This document shows, piece by piece, positions 47,547 through 56,027 of a stretch of 64,000 nucleotides of DNA. The DNA lies in assembly GCF_022352055.1 (NCBI RefSeq), contig NZ_JAKRWM010000001.1:1-64000 (forward strand). Reading direction: 5' to 3'. Origin of the DNA: Cohnella mopanensis. Lineage in GTDB: Bacteria > Bacillota > Bacilli > Paenibacillales > Paenibacillaceae. The notes below the pieces were generated by a model. That model worked only from the letters and a program-made list of their open reading frames with translations, had not been told where the DNA came from and made no database searches. Each line of letters opens with the position of its first letter. The stretch's first letter is position 1. A program made the translations under genes and the position numbers.

Positions 47547-47906
47547 ATGCGAATCAGTTCGGAGAATAAGCATTTATTTGAAGATTTAGATTTACATGAT
47601 GCAGAACTACTAGATATAAAATGTGATTATCGTAATAAAGTGGTGACAGTGATTGCTAAACTGTATCTGCCTGAAATACAAAGTCAGTTGATTCAACTTG
47701 CCTTTATTGACTTTTCGTCTTTTTCAATTAGTTGTGAAGAACCTTGGGGGAGCGGCATTTACTTATTAGGTGCTACAATAGTTGAGATTGATGGTGAGGG
47801 TAAAGATGTTGATATTGAAGATAGTAAAATATTTATCGATGTCACTTTGAATTCTGGTGATCATATTAAAATAGCTTCTTCCGAGATCGAATGGACTTTA
47901 AAATAA
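47547..47906 (+). CDS. Candidate immunity protein of tip 1
   Basis: 119 residues from ATG 47547, which follows GAGGTG overlapping the toxin stop region; a GTG at 47538 is less well placed. A small acidic protein (LHDAELLDIKCDYRNK; VEIDGEGKDVDIED) with no membrane segment, right after a toxin tip: the usual place for an immunity protein. The sequence does not match a family I can name. It is followed by the first copy of the repeated hairpin. Confidence 0.65.
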   Translation: MRISSENKHLFEDLDLHDAELLDIKCDYRNKVVTVIAKLYLPEIQSQLIQLAFIDFSSFSISCEEPWGSGIYLLGATIVEIDGEGKDVDIEDSKIFIDVTLNSGDHIKIASSEIEWTLK

Positions 47907-47914
47907 ATAACATG

Positions 47915-47955
47915 CCACATGCGAGTGTAACAACTCTCATGTGGTCTTTTTATTT
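47915..47955 (+). terminator. Repeated terminator module, copy 1
   Basis: CCACAT and ATGTGG flank the core GCGAGTGTAACAACTCTC, then TTTTTATTTT. The block continues with ...CCCACCCAGTGCAG to about 47985, which is also shared with copy 2. It ends immunity gene 1. Confidence 0.75.
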
Positions 47956-48267
47956 TGCCCCCACCCAGTGCAGCAGACGGCTTGATTGTTTTATTTAATT
48001 TATGGCCGCTCGGAACTTCCTGGATGGTTCCAGACTCATTTCCAGGAATAAAGATATATAAACATATTGAGCTTCATAAGAAAGGCATAGATTCAATTAG
48101 AGAGACCCCTAAACAAATGAACTAAATCGGAACGTAATCGCGATTATCAACGACTAAGGCAAAAAATGAAAATTTATATATATGTTTTCTCTGGGGAAAA
48201 GATAGGTATGCCCACAAATCGCGGGAAATATTTAAGGAAATATTCCATAAGCAGAACCAACAGTTCT
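47956..48267. other. AT-rich gap with decayed sequence
   Basis: No intact frame. A stretch near 48045 (GAATAAAGATATATAAACAT) resembles one near 50080 (GAATAAGGATTTATAACCAT), each downstream of a hairpin copy, so the whole module may have been duplicated. No function assigned. Confidence 0.4.
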
Positions 48268-48269
48268 GG

Positions 48270-48301
48270 CCATCCCTTATTTAAGGGACGGTTTATTTTT
48301 T
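48270..48301 (+). terminator. Terminator-like hairpin
   Basis: CCATCCCTTA with TAAGGGACGG (one mismatch), then TTTATTTTTTG. Its upstream gene is no longer recognisable. Confidence 0.6.
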
Positions 48302-48551
48302 GTTAACCGCCATTCCCTACGAAATCGCTCTTGATTGGCGCTTGTCGTCAATGGCGATAATTGTGAAAGAAGGTAAGATACTCGATGTTGCTATGTCGGG
48401 CAACGATAGCAGCGTCTTTATCAATGGGCTCGAAGTCAAAGGGAATGACTTTTTTTACGATATCGTAATGCCATTTCTGCCCGAAGATTCAGTCAATGAA
48501 TTTGATAAATGGACAAACAGAGGGCAAGCAGTAGAGGATAGTAGCCCATAA
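48300..48551 (+). pseudogene. Possible remnant of a small gene
   Basis: A frame of 83 codons that opens with TTG inside the tail of a terminator and has no ribosome binding site. GNDSSVFINGLEVKGNDFFYD and KWTNRGQAV read like a folded protein segment. Possibly the end of an immunity gene; function unknown. Confidence 0.3.
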
Positions 48552-48564
48552 AATATATTTTTAA

Positions 48565-48786
48565 GTGAGCCCACTATCAATAGTTTTTATTCTGCTTTCA
48601 GAGATAGAACTTTTTGAAAAGTTCTTAATTACTACACCTGAATATTTAATTACAATGGCCGTTCTTTTAATGGTGTCATTCGTACTTGCTCTATTCAGTA
48701 GAGGAAGAATTTTGAAGAGTTTTTTGATAAATTCTTTAATAGGTATCCTAATTTTCTATGTAACTGTACTTACTGTTTGTTTTTAA
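48565..48786 (+). CDS. Possible small membrane protein
   Basis: 73 residues with two hydrophobic stretches (ITMAVLLMVSFVLALFS and INSLIGILIFYVTVLTV), opening at GTG without a clear ribosome binding site. Small membrane proteins serve as immunity to pore-forming tips, but there is no direct support here. Confidence 0.35.
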   Translation: MSPLSIVFILLSEIELFEKFLITTPEYLITMAVLLMVSFVLALFSRGRILKSFLINSLIGILIFYVTVLTVCF

Positions 48787-48821
48787 TAACTTTTGAATAA
48801 CTTACTAATCAACAATTGAGC

Positions 48822-49257
48822 TGCATCAAAGTAGGTGAATTGCTTGTACGTAGTGATGGGAATACACTCAAGATAGACAGTATCGAACTGGAACAGAAAA
48901 ATGTTACGGTTTACAATATGACGGTTGATGAGTTCCATACTTACTTTGTCAGTGAACTGGGGATTTGGGTTCATAATTCATCATGTACTGTTGATGTAAG
49001 TGGGCTTAATGGCTGGACAAATGTGGGGAATATCAACAGTTATATTGCTAAACAAGGATGGACTATAAGTCAGAGCTCCCAAGAAAAAGAATGATGGCAC
49101 ATATGTTGTGAACATATATAATAGCAAAAATGGAAAAGTCGGAGAGATACATGTAAATCAGCCTCAATACAAAGAGAAAATACAGACTGGACTAATATAT
49201 CCCGTTCATCTCCAGACACGGAAAAATGCAATGCATTATTATGATGATGTGAAATGA
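48822..49257 (+). pseudogene. Orphan Hint end plus frameshifted toxin tip 2
   Basis: The first 45 codons repeat the end of the Hint domain in the first tip (GNTLKIDSI, VYNMTVDEFHTYFVSE, IWVHNSS). The tip then begins (DVSGLNGWTNVGNINSYIAK) but stops at a TGA near 49094. In the next frame the text continues without a break (NDGTYVVNIYNSKNGKVGE ... RKNAMHYYDDVK) to 49257, so a one-base shift has occurred in the A-rich tract AAGAAAAAG near 49085. The start of the Hint domain is missing, so this copy is dead. Confidence 0.7.
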
Positions 49258-49281
49258 ATAATTTTGGGATGAGGAAAATAA

Positions 49282-49743
49282 ATGTATATTGATGTTAAAA
49301 ATATTTATGGATCAACAACTGTGGACCTTTCAAATCTGGCTGATATTTTAATATCATTTCTTGATAATAACCAAACACTCTATTTTGCAGTGAATGGTTG
49401 TAGTGAATTTGAGGGATTTACAATTTATGATCGTATGGTCTTTAAAAGCTATGACTACGTTTTTCCTTACGATAATCATCCTCGTGAATTGCACTGGTTC
49501 GAACCGAAAGATAAAGAAGAGATTTTAAAAGTAATTGATGAAGATTATCTATTCCTATGTATTGCTGTTCCTAAAAATAGTATTGATGTCAGAGGGTTTA
49601 CTTATGCAATAGAAGTAATGGATGAGGATGAGTGCTGTTCATTAAGTATTTACTGCAAGAACACTGAAGACTTTAAAAACAGAGTCTTGTCAAAAGTTAG
49701 ACTATTATTAAAAGAAGGAATGGAACTGCTAATGGAACATTAG
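49282..49743 (+). CDS. Candidate immunity protein of tip 2
   Basis: 153 residues with ATG 49282 after GGGATGAGG. Acidic, soluble, no signal peptide. The reading frame is intact though the neighbouring toxin tip is broken, as expected if the immunity gene stays useful against siblings that still have the toxin. Family not recognised (motifs HPRELHWFEPKD, VMDEDECCSLSIYC). It has its own terminator. Confidence 0.7.
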   Translation: MYIDVKNIYGSTTVDLSNLADILISFLDNNQTLYFAVNGCSEFEGFTIYDRMVFKSYDYVFPYDNHPRELHWFEPKDKEEILKVIDEDYLFLCIAVPKNSIDVRGFTYAIEVMDEDECCSLSIYCKNTEDFKNRVLSKVRLLLKEGMELLMEH

Positions 49744-49760
49744 CGACAAAGTTCCGTTAT

Positions 49761-49798
49761 TCCCCAAGTGAGCTAACAACTCATTTGGGGAGTTTTTT
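49761..49798 (+). terminator. Terminator of candidate immunity gene 2
   Basis: TCCCCAAGTGAG pairs with CTCATTTGGGGA (one wobble), loop CTAACAA, then TTTTTTT. Confidence 0.85.
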
Positions 49799-50143
49799 TG
49801 TCTAAACTATCCGTCGCGTAAGCGTCAAACGCTCCCAACTTTCGTTCCTCTAATAGCCGTGAGATAATCCTCTTCTGAATCATCAATTCAGGGAAGGTAT
49901 TTTTTTGAGACGGATTGTCAAGCTAAGTGCGACAGTTCGACTCGTGTAGCTTCAGCCGCATTTGAGTGTAACAACTTGCATGTGGTCTTTTTTTGCCCCA
50001 CCCAGTGCCGAATGAAGCGGGCGGCTAGTGAAGGTATTCCTGCGCCAAGGATACCCAGATTGCTCTAGATTCATCTCGTGGAATAAGGATTTATAACCAT
50101 GTATATAGCATTAGAACGGCTTAGAATGAATCGGATAAACCCT
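49799..50143. other. Non-coding gap with hairpin copy 2 and repeat remnant
   Basis: Apart from the hairpin at 49956 and the similarity to the gap near 48045, I see nothing in it. Confidence 0.5.
49956..50010 (+). terminator. Repeated terminator module, copy 2
   Basis: CCGCAT and ATGTGG flank TTGAGTGTAACAACTTGC, then TCTTTTTTTG and CCCCACCCAGTGCCG. Same core as copy 1. It lies 210 bases after immunity gene 2 and its other terminator. Confidence 0.7.
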
Positions 50144-50447
50144 AAGTTGGCACGGTTCGCTTGAATCGCTCCGATTATGGTCGGTTCGGGTAATAAATCG
50201 CGCAATTACAAGAGTAAGCAGGGCAATCGGGAACTGCATCAAAGCGCTTGCCATTCGGCAGATTGCCGTTAGTCGAACGAAGAGAGAGCCGAGAAATCCG
50301 TACTTTCATGCCTACTACGAACAAAAACTGGCGGCGGGAAAGACGAAGCAACAAGCCATCGTCTGCATCATGCGAAAGCTGGTGAACATCATTCACTACC
50401 TGTTGCGAACAAAAGTTGTCTATGTTATTCCAAATGTACCCAATTGA
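50144..50447 (+). mobile_element. IS110-family transposase remnant (C-terminal part)
   Basis: From 50144 the text reads KLARFA, TGA, IAPIMVGSGNKSRNYKSKQ and GNRELHQS, then shifts frame near 50260 and continues IRQIAVSRTKREPRNPYFHA, YYEQKLAAGKTKQQAIVCIM, RKLVNIIHYLL to a stop at 50447. This is the C-terminal part of an IS110-type transposase. It has an in-frame stop at 50162 and a frameshift, no N-terminal catalytic part, and no terminal repeats (the family usually has none), so it is dead. Confidence 0.85.
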
Positions 50448-50532
50448 GATGCTGGATGATACAATTGTTGTGGGCGGAGATTACTAGACAATCCCGCCCA
50501 AAATTAAATCAATATGACGCTTTACTAACTAG

Positions 50533-51094
50533 GATACGTATGAGGGAAAGATTGATAATCCTCTGACTTTGAATCTTTATACGTATGTGTATAATAATCC
50601 ACTTATCTATTCCGACCCATCGGGTAACTATTTTGTGTCAGCAGATGGAAAATGGGCACATGGAGGAACGTGTGATCCTAAGAGTACTGATAGTATCTAC
50701 ATGGGGGATGATAAATATATAACTGCTGGCACTGAAATTATTAAAAATGGAGTAGAAATAGATCATATGGGTGCTATGGGGCCGCCCAATCCGAATGGAT
50801 ATGGTAACGGTAACTTTTGGGACCTTCATGGAGAATCTTGGATTGATGACTGCTGCGCAAGCTGCTAAACGATTTCCTTGGCTAGTAGAGATCGGAATAA
50901 CAAGTGCGGGAACATGGCTTTCATTAACGTTGTTTGTAGAAAACGAATTAAGAGGTTTCAATGTTGCTACAATGAAGGAAAAACTCGAAAGTATGAAGTC
51001 TGGACCAGTTTTAATCATAAATACAACTGTTAATATTCATGGAATATACTCTAGTACTACTAGTGTAGAAGATCCAAGAAAGAGAAAGAAATGA
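50533..51094 (+). pseudogene. Orphan Rhs core end with toxin tip 3, frameshifted
   Basis: Begins directly after a TAG with TYEGKIDNPLTLNLYTYV and YSDPSG, homologous to 46428-46520 of the first tip (Rhs core). A tip follows (DGKWAHGGTCDPKSTDS, GVEIDHMGAMGPPNPNGYG). It stops at 50868, while an overlapping frame (50771-51094) stays open with AQAAKRFPWLVEIGITSAG and EELESMKSG-like text KEKLESMKSG to RKRKK. A frameshift near 50845-50865 is likely. No start codon is seen at its head, so it is not expected to be made on its own. Confidence 0.65.
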
Positions 51095-51129
51095 AAAAGC
51101 GTTAAATTATGATAAAAGAGGGTTGAAAT

Positions 51130-51411
51130 ATGGATAAAAGAAAGGTACTCATCGTATACAATTCCATTATTATTTCTGCTTTGTTCGGGACTTTTTTGGA
51201 TTTGTACAATGATATAATTAGTATGTTGCACAACATTCGATATTATAATACCTCGATTAAAGAAGTAACCTATTCATATTTCAACGTAACTGTTTATACA
51301 GTAAACAACGATACGTTTCACTTATATCTAGGTATTCCCCTTTTAATTGCTGGTGGCGGTATCCTTTATAATCTATTATATTATCTAATTATATATCTGA
51401 AGGGTCAGTGA
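51130..51411 (+). CDS. Small membrane protein, candidate immunity to tip 3
   Basis: 93 residues with two hydrophobic helices (about 8-26 and 68-90). ATG 51130 follows AGAGGG with good spacing, 35 bases after the end of tip 3. Position and form fit a membrane immunity protein; no family recognised. Confidence 0.55.
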   Translation: MDKRKVLIVYNSIIISALFGTFLDLYNDIISMLHNIRYYNTSIKEVTYSYFNVTVYTVNNDTFHLYLGIPLLIAGGGILYNLLYYLIIYLKGQ

Positions 51412-51630
51412 GCATCATTAGCCTGTAGGATAAAAGTATTATAATATCGATTAAATTGAACAAGAGAAAACGATATTATGATATTGTTTAAAGCATTATA
51501 GCCTTGTGAAGCCGCATGCGAGTGTAACAACTCCATGTGGTTTCTCCTTTCTAACGAACATGTTTTGCCACCGCCCAATTCAAACGAACCATTAGAAAGT
51601 AAAACTATTCTTTATCACATCTCAGATAAA
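51412..51630. other. Gap with hairpin copy 3
   Basis: Only the repeated terminator (51512-51550) is recognised. Confidence 0.5.
51512..51550 (+). terminator. Repeated terminator module, copy 3
   Basis: CCGCAT and ATGTGG flank GCGAGTGTAACAACTCC, then TTTCTCCTTTC. The core is the same as in copies 1 and 2. Confidence 0.68.
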
Positions 51631-51793
51631 ACGTCTGAACCGCTACTCCTATGACATGCGGGAAAATCATATTGTCACGGAAGAGAGTGTACAGAATCCT
51701 TTCCGCTACTCGGGTGAAATGACCGATAACACGACGACGTTACAATATCACCGAGCACGTTGGTACGACCCGAATATGGGGACACAGCGCTAA
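51631..51793 (+). pseudogene. Rhs core fragment (tip 4 without tip)
   Basis: Reads RLNRYSYDMRENHIVTEESV, then NPFRYSGEMTDNTTT, LQYHRARWYDPNMG, and ends at a TAA at 51791. The first 150 bases are a direct repeat of 46261-46410. The protein is cut just before the conserved core end, and has no Hint or toxin part. Confidence 0.85.
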
Positions 51794-51980
51794 ATCAATT
51801 TATGAACCTAGTAAATCCAGCAAATTATTTTTGGGGCCCATGAAAATTTAGGAGCCTATAACAGGATGAATTTAAGCAAAACAAGATACTAAAAGATTCA
51901 TCCACGTAACGGCTTTATGAGATGCCCCATTAAAGCCAGGGTATATATGATAGAATTAAGCAAAAATTAGGGGGGATAAC
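51794..51980. other. Short gap
   Basis: No frame, hairpin or repeat recognised between the Rhs core fragment and the small membrane gene. Confidence 0.4.
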
Positions 51981-52151
51981 GTGCAGGATAAAAAGTACTT
52001 TATTCTATTATTTCCAGCGATCGCAATTTTTCTTTTCTTATTTTTCTTTCTTCCAGAAAATAAAAGGGGCTATGCTGGAATTGTTCCTACCATTTTTTTG
52101 GCGATTTATTACACTTCGAATTTAATTGAAAGGAAAAAAAGGGAGAAGTGA
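51981..52151 (+). CDS. 56-residue membrane protein, candidate immunity remnant
   Basis: GTG 51981 follows TAGGGGGG. The product has two hydrophobic helices (YFILLFPAIAIFLFLFFFLP and YAGIVPTIFLAIYYTSN) and a basic end ERKKREK. It stands where an immunity gene for the fourth tip would be, 100 bases before hairpin copy 4. No family recognised. Confidence 0.5.
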   Translation: MQDKKYFILLFPAIAIFLFLFFFLPENKRGYAGIVPTIFLAIYYTSNLIERKKREK

Positions 52152-52247
52152 TTGGTTGTTAAAAGAAACCGAGCTTAAGATCCTATGTGGTTCATTGGAA
52201 GCAGCATTAAATCAAGCAATTTCGATTTAATGATGACATGTACCCCA

Positions 52248-52287
52248 CCACATGCGAGTGTTTCAACTTGCATGTGGTTTTCCTTTG
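52248..52287 (+). terminator. Repeated terminator module, copy 4
   Basis: CCACATGC pairs perfectly with GCATGTGG around GAGTGTTTCAACTT, then TTTTCCTTTG. The most perfect of the four stems. Confidence 0.78.
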
Positions 52288-52348
52288 TTCATGCCCGCCG
52301 CTCAATTGTTTAAGATGCACCATGCAGAATTTCGCGATTTAGTGCGTT

Positions 52349-52465
52349 ATGGTGCATATATTAATTCCTGAAGATCTAACAACTCTTCTCGAAAATAAAG
52401 GAATTAAGTATTCAGATGCTCAATTTGTTGATTTAGGATTCGATTGGTTCAAGTCTTTTGTTTGA
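52349..52465 (+). pseudogene. 38-codon fragment, possibly of an immunity gene
   Basis: ATG 52349 to TGA 52465, reading MVHILIPEDLTTLLENKG and DAQFVDLGFDWFKSF. There is no ribosome binding site. It reads like part of a folded protein, followed by a terminator at 52508. Function unknown. Confidence 0.35.
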
Positions 52466-52507
52466 TGTGTTTCTATTCGCCGACTACCCATACTGGAGTT
52501 TAACAAG

Positions 52508-52533
52508 AGACCCAATTCCCGGGGTCTTTTTTT
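52508..52533 (+). terminator. Terminator at the end of the Rhs-tip stack
   Basis: AGACCC pairs with GGGTCT around AATTCCCG, then TTTTTTT. It separates the stack from the kinase operon. Confidence 0.78.
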
Positions 52534-52683
52534 ATGCCCATCCATCTTCCATACCTGAATATTTTAAACATTTCCCCGAAATTCGACGCCTTGATGCTGT
52601 AGAATGAAAGCATACAATGAAGGCATACAGAAGGGAATGAAGCGGGTGCGCAATTTCATCTATGGACGGGTCGTGAAGCCCTG

Positions 52684-54405
52684 ATGTTCAAGCGGATTAG
52701 GATGAAAATCTTTATGGCCATGCTGCTGACGACCGCCTTGCCGCTGGCGATTACGTCCGGCATTATTTGGTATCAGGTGAACCAGCAAATCGAGAAAGAC
52801 CGGAGCTACGCGGATAATCGCATTAAGCAGGATTTGAAGGGACAGATCGATCAATTCGCCCTATCTTTAAATGAAACCGCTTACCAGATTTATTCCAACC
52901 CGGATTTAATCGAAAGCATCGCCCGGAATAAACAGTTTCTAACGGACAGCCGCACTTACGATACGCGTCGGGACATTCAGGAGTTTTTTCTCAGCGTCTA
53001 CAATCAATCCCGATTCAAAAATATTATGGGCATGTATTTGTTCCGGCTAGATGAAGAGAGCAGCCTAGGCAATTTTTTTCCGCATCGTTTTCCTCGGATG
53101 AACGCGGATTATTTCCGCTCTTTGCAGAGTGAAGTAGAGAACAACAATCACAAACCGCTCATTAAGGTTCGGACCCAGAGCGTCTACGATGAGCCGATCG
53201 TGCAGTTTCTGTATCCGGTCCGTTATCGGGGAAATCCTACGGGTTTATTAGTGATCGATATTCAAGAGCAGTCGTTCCGCGGCTTGGTGGAGTCTTACAA
53301 TACGTTCTATCAAGGGCAAGTTATACTCACTGATGCTAACGGGGATACGATTTACGCAACGAATTCCGATTCCGTAGGGGACAAGTTCGCCGCCGACGAG
53401 TTGAAGAAACGTACGGTTGCCATACAGACTCCATTGGAACACTCGTCCATGACGCTGAATTATTTGTACGATATCGGCCCGGAGCAAATTTTCTATCGTA
53501 ATCTAGCGATCATGATGATCGCCGCGGCCGGTTTGTTGGCGTTGCTGTTCTCCATATGGCTCAGCTACAGCATCACGAAACCGATTATCCAGATGCACCG
53601 GAAAATGGCCCGAATACAGATCGGCGATTACGACGCGAGGGTAGAAGTTCGGACTTCGGATGAAATCGGGTACTTGGGAATGCAATTCAATCGAATGGCG
53701 GAGACAATCCAGCAATTGATCGAACATGATCTGAAGCTGCGCTTTATGAATCAAGAAACGCAGATCAAGGCGTTGCAAGCCCAGATCTCTCCCCATTTTC
53801 TATTTAACACGCTGCAGATGATGGCCGGGATCGCCGAGATGAACAAGGTTCCCGATCTTAAGCTAATCTGTCAATCGTTAGGCAATATGTATCGCTACAA
53901 CATGAATATCCAGAACGAGTGGGTCAGTCTGCGGGACGAGATCATGCATATTCGCAATTATTTGGTCATTATTAACAAGCGGTTTCCGGAGAGCATCCGA
54001 TTTCGCTTGGACATTGAACCCGGTGCCTATGACATGTACATACCTAAGCTCATCCTGCAGCCGATCGTGGAAAATGCGGTCGAGCACGGTTTGATCCCTA
54101 ATCACAGAAACCGCAAGCTTCTCAAAATATCCGCGAGAATGAGACGGGATGACGATTGTATGTATCTCTATGTGCTGGATAACGGGATCGGGCTTAGCGA
54201 GTTCGAAACTCGTGCCATCGAGAAGTTGCTACGCAACGGTCATCTGACGGAAGGGGAGGAAGAAAGCCCGATCGGATTGTACAATGTTCATTCCCGCATT
54301 AGCCTCATTTGCGGGGAAGGGTATGGCATCAAGCTGCGAAGCCGCAAAGGACGGGGAACTTGCATCGTATATCGTTTGCCGCTTAAAGGGGGAGCCGAAA
54401 AATGA
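52684..54405 (+). CDS. YesM-type sensor histidine kinase
   Basis: 573 residues from ATG 52684; the site is weak (an alternative ATG is at 52702). Helix 1 at about residues 9-30, sensing domain, helix 2 near 280, HAMP, then H371 in QISPHFLFNTLQ, VENAVEHG and DNGIGLSE. First of six genes including an importer and an alpha-galactosidase, so the signal may be a galactoside such as galactosylated manno- or xyloglucan-oligomers or raffinose. Confidence 0.92.
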   Translation: MFKRIRMKIFMAMLLTTALPLAITSGIIWYQVNQQIEKDRSYADNRIKQDLKGQIDQFALSLNETAYQIYSNPDLIESIARNKQFLTDSRTYDTRRDIQEFFLSVYNQSRFKNIMGMYLFRLDEESSLGNFFPHRFPRMNADYFRSLQSEVENNNHKPLIKVRTQSVYDEPIVQFLYPVRYRGNPTGLLVIDIQEQSFRGLVESYNTFYQGQVILTDANGDTIYATNSDSVGDKFAADELKKRTVAIQTPLEHSSMTLNYLYDIGPEQIFYRNLAIMMIAAAGLLALLFSIWLSYSITKPIIQMHRKMARIQIGDYDARVEVRTSDEIGYLGMQFNRMAETIQQLIEHDLKLRFMNQETQIKALQAQISPHFLFNTLQMMAGIAEMNKVPDLKLICQSLGNMYRYNMNIQNEWVSLRDEIMHIRNYLVIINKRFPESIRFRLDIEPGAYDMYIPKLILQPIVENAVEHGLIPNHRNRKLLKISARMRRDDDCMYLYVLDNGIGLSEFETRAIEKLLRNGHLTEGEEESPIGLYNVHSRISLICGEGYGIKLRSRKGRGTCIVYRLPLKGGAEK

Positions 54406-56027
54406 AAATATTAATCGTAGACGACGAGTCCGCCATTCATGAGCAACTGGAGAAGCTGATTCCGTGGAAGGAGCTCGGCTGGGAAATCGTCGGCCATGCC
54501 TACAACGGGGAAGAAGCGCGTAAGATGACGGAAACTTACCGCCCGAATCTGATCCTGACCGATCTCAAAATGCCTTTCATGGACGGGATAGATTTCATGG
54601 CTTGGCTGGACAAATCGGAGCGGAACGCGAAGGTGATCGTTCTTAGCGGATACGGCGATTTCGAATACTCCAGATCGGCGTTCATGCTTGGTGCTTACGA
54701 TTACTTGTTAAAACCGGTACAGGAGGCGGAGCTGTTGCTTGCCCTGGACAAGGTCGTAGAACAGATCCATAAAGACTCGCAAAGCGAAGCGAACCGCATC
54801 AATGAGAAAGCGGTGCTTGGCGAAGGTCTCGTTCTCATGCAGGATCAATTGTTCACCCAGGTCATCGGGGCAGCCATTAAGGACGAGAATGAGATCGTCG
54901 TGCAAGCCCAGCGCCTGCTGATCCGACTTCCCGAGACGGGTTACGCTGCGGTCGTCGTCAGGTTTACCGACTTGGACGAGCAAGTACAATCGCGCTATGA
55001 AGGGGATCGGACGGCTTTCTATTATGCCGCGCGTAATATTATTCGCGAGGCGGCAGGGACCTCGTCTTTGGTGTGCCGGAATTTGCAGCTCGCGAACGAG
55101 TTTGTACTGCTGCGACCATTGCCGGATAAGAAAGCTCAGCATTTGGAGCCAATGTTACGTAATCTGCAGCGTTCGCTTGCCGGTGGGCTTAAGATCAAAG
55201 CGATGATCGGCATCAGTTCTTGTAAGACGCGCATTGAGAAAATCGCCGCGGCCTATTCGGAAGCGCAGCAAGCTCTGGAGACGCTTCAGCTAGCCGGAGA
55301 GAATTCCATCGCTTATTATGACGGGAAGTCTCACCCTATGCCGACGGAATCCGCCGTTCATTTCGAGAATCTGTGGAAAGAAATACTCATGCTGTTCGAT
55401 TTATTGGTCGAGAAGGGTTCGTTGCGCGAGAACGATAAGTTGATCAGAACCATGGACGAGGCTTTCTGCGAAGAGAGGCTTTGCCAGACTAGCGGCTCCG
55501 ATTGGAAGAAAGCCGTAATGGAGCTTTTTCCTAAAATGGAACGCCATTCGACGCAGGAAGACATGCGGTTGCTGCTCAACGAGGCTAGGGCCGCAACGCA
55601 GGCGTTGCAGTTCAAGCAAGCGAAAACGACTCTAGAAGAATGGATATCCAGATGGATCAGCCTTAGTTCGGCAGAAGGCAAGGACAAGAGCGGCAAGCCG
55701 CTCATCGAAGCGATTCACAAATATATCGACGAACATTATCGAAGCGTATCGTTGGATGAAATCTCCGAACGCTTCTACTTGAACAAAAACTATTTCTGTA
55801 CTTTATTCAAGAACACGACGGGACAGAGCTTCATGGAATATTTGACGGGAATTAGAATGGAGCACGCGAAGCGGCTTCTTCATGATAGCACGCTTAAAAC
55901 GTATGAAATCGCGAATTCAGTCGGTTACTCGGACCAGCGCTATTTCAGCCAGGTTTTCCGCAAGCATACCGGAATTCAGCCTACCCAATACCGTCAAGCG
56001 ATGTCGAAGGAACGAAACCAAGCTTAA
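54402..56027 (+). CDS. YesN-type response regulator with AraC domain
   Basis: 541 residues. The ATG at 54402 overlaps the kinase TGA (ATGA). Receiver with D54 in LTDLKMPFMDG and K in LLKPVQ; middle region of about 300 residues; C-terminal helix-turn-helices (ISERFYLNKNYFCTLFKN; IANSVGYSDQRYFSQVFRK; IQPTQYRQ). Partner of the kinase before it and probable activator of the importer and GH36 genes. Confidence 0.93.
   Translation: MKILIVDDESAIHEQLEKLIPWKELGWEIVGHAYNGEEARKMTETYRPNLILTDLKMPFMDGIDFMAWLDKSERNAKVIVLSGYGDFEYSRSAFMLGAYDYLLKPVQEAELLLALDKVVEQIHKDSQSEANRINEKAVLGEGLVLMQDQLFTQVIGAAIKDENEIVVQAQRLLIRLPETGYAAVVVRFTDLDEQVQSRYEGDRTAFYYAARNIIREAAGTSSLVCRNLQLANEFVLLRPLPDKKAQHLEPMLRNLQRSLAGGLKIKAMIGISSCKTRIEKIAAAYSEAQQALETLQLAGENSIAYYDGKSHPMPTESAVHFENLWKEILMLFDLLVEKGSLRENDKLIRTMDEAFCEERLCQTSGSDWKKAVMELFPKMERHSTQEDMRLLLNEARAATQALQFKQAKTTLEEWISRWISLSSAEGKDKSGKPLIEAIHKYIDEHYRSVSLDEISERFYLNKNYFCTLFKNTTGQSFMEYLTGIRMEHAKRLLHDSTLKTYEIANSVGYSDQRYFSQVFRKHTGIQPTQYRQAMSKERNQA

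Larger units (their letters stand above)
52152..52683. other. Gap with hairpin copy 4, a gene fragment and a terminator
   Basis: Holds the repeated terminator (52248-52287), a 38-codon fragment (52349-52465), a terminator (52508-52533) and the region before the next kinase gene. No clear promoter is seen in the last. Confidence 0.5.

Noticed and set aside
49799..49955. Possible coding remnant on the minus strand
   Set aside because: A 24-codon stretch beginning MIQKRIISRLLEERKLG was read, but no start site, no family and no continuation could be found.
50175..50396. 73-codon minus-strand frame
   Set aside because: It is the reverse of the IS110-type transposase remnant, which is recognisable on the plus strand.
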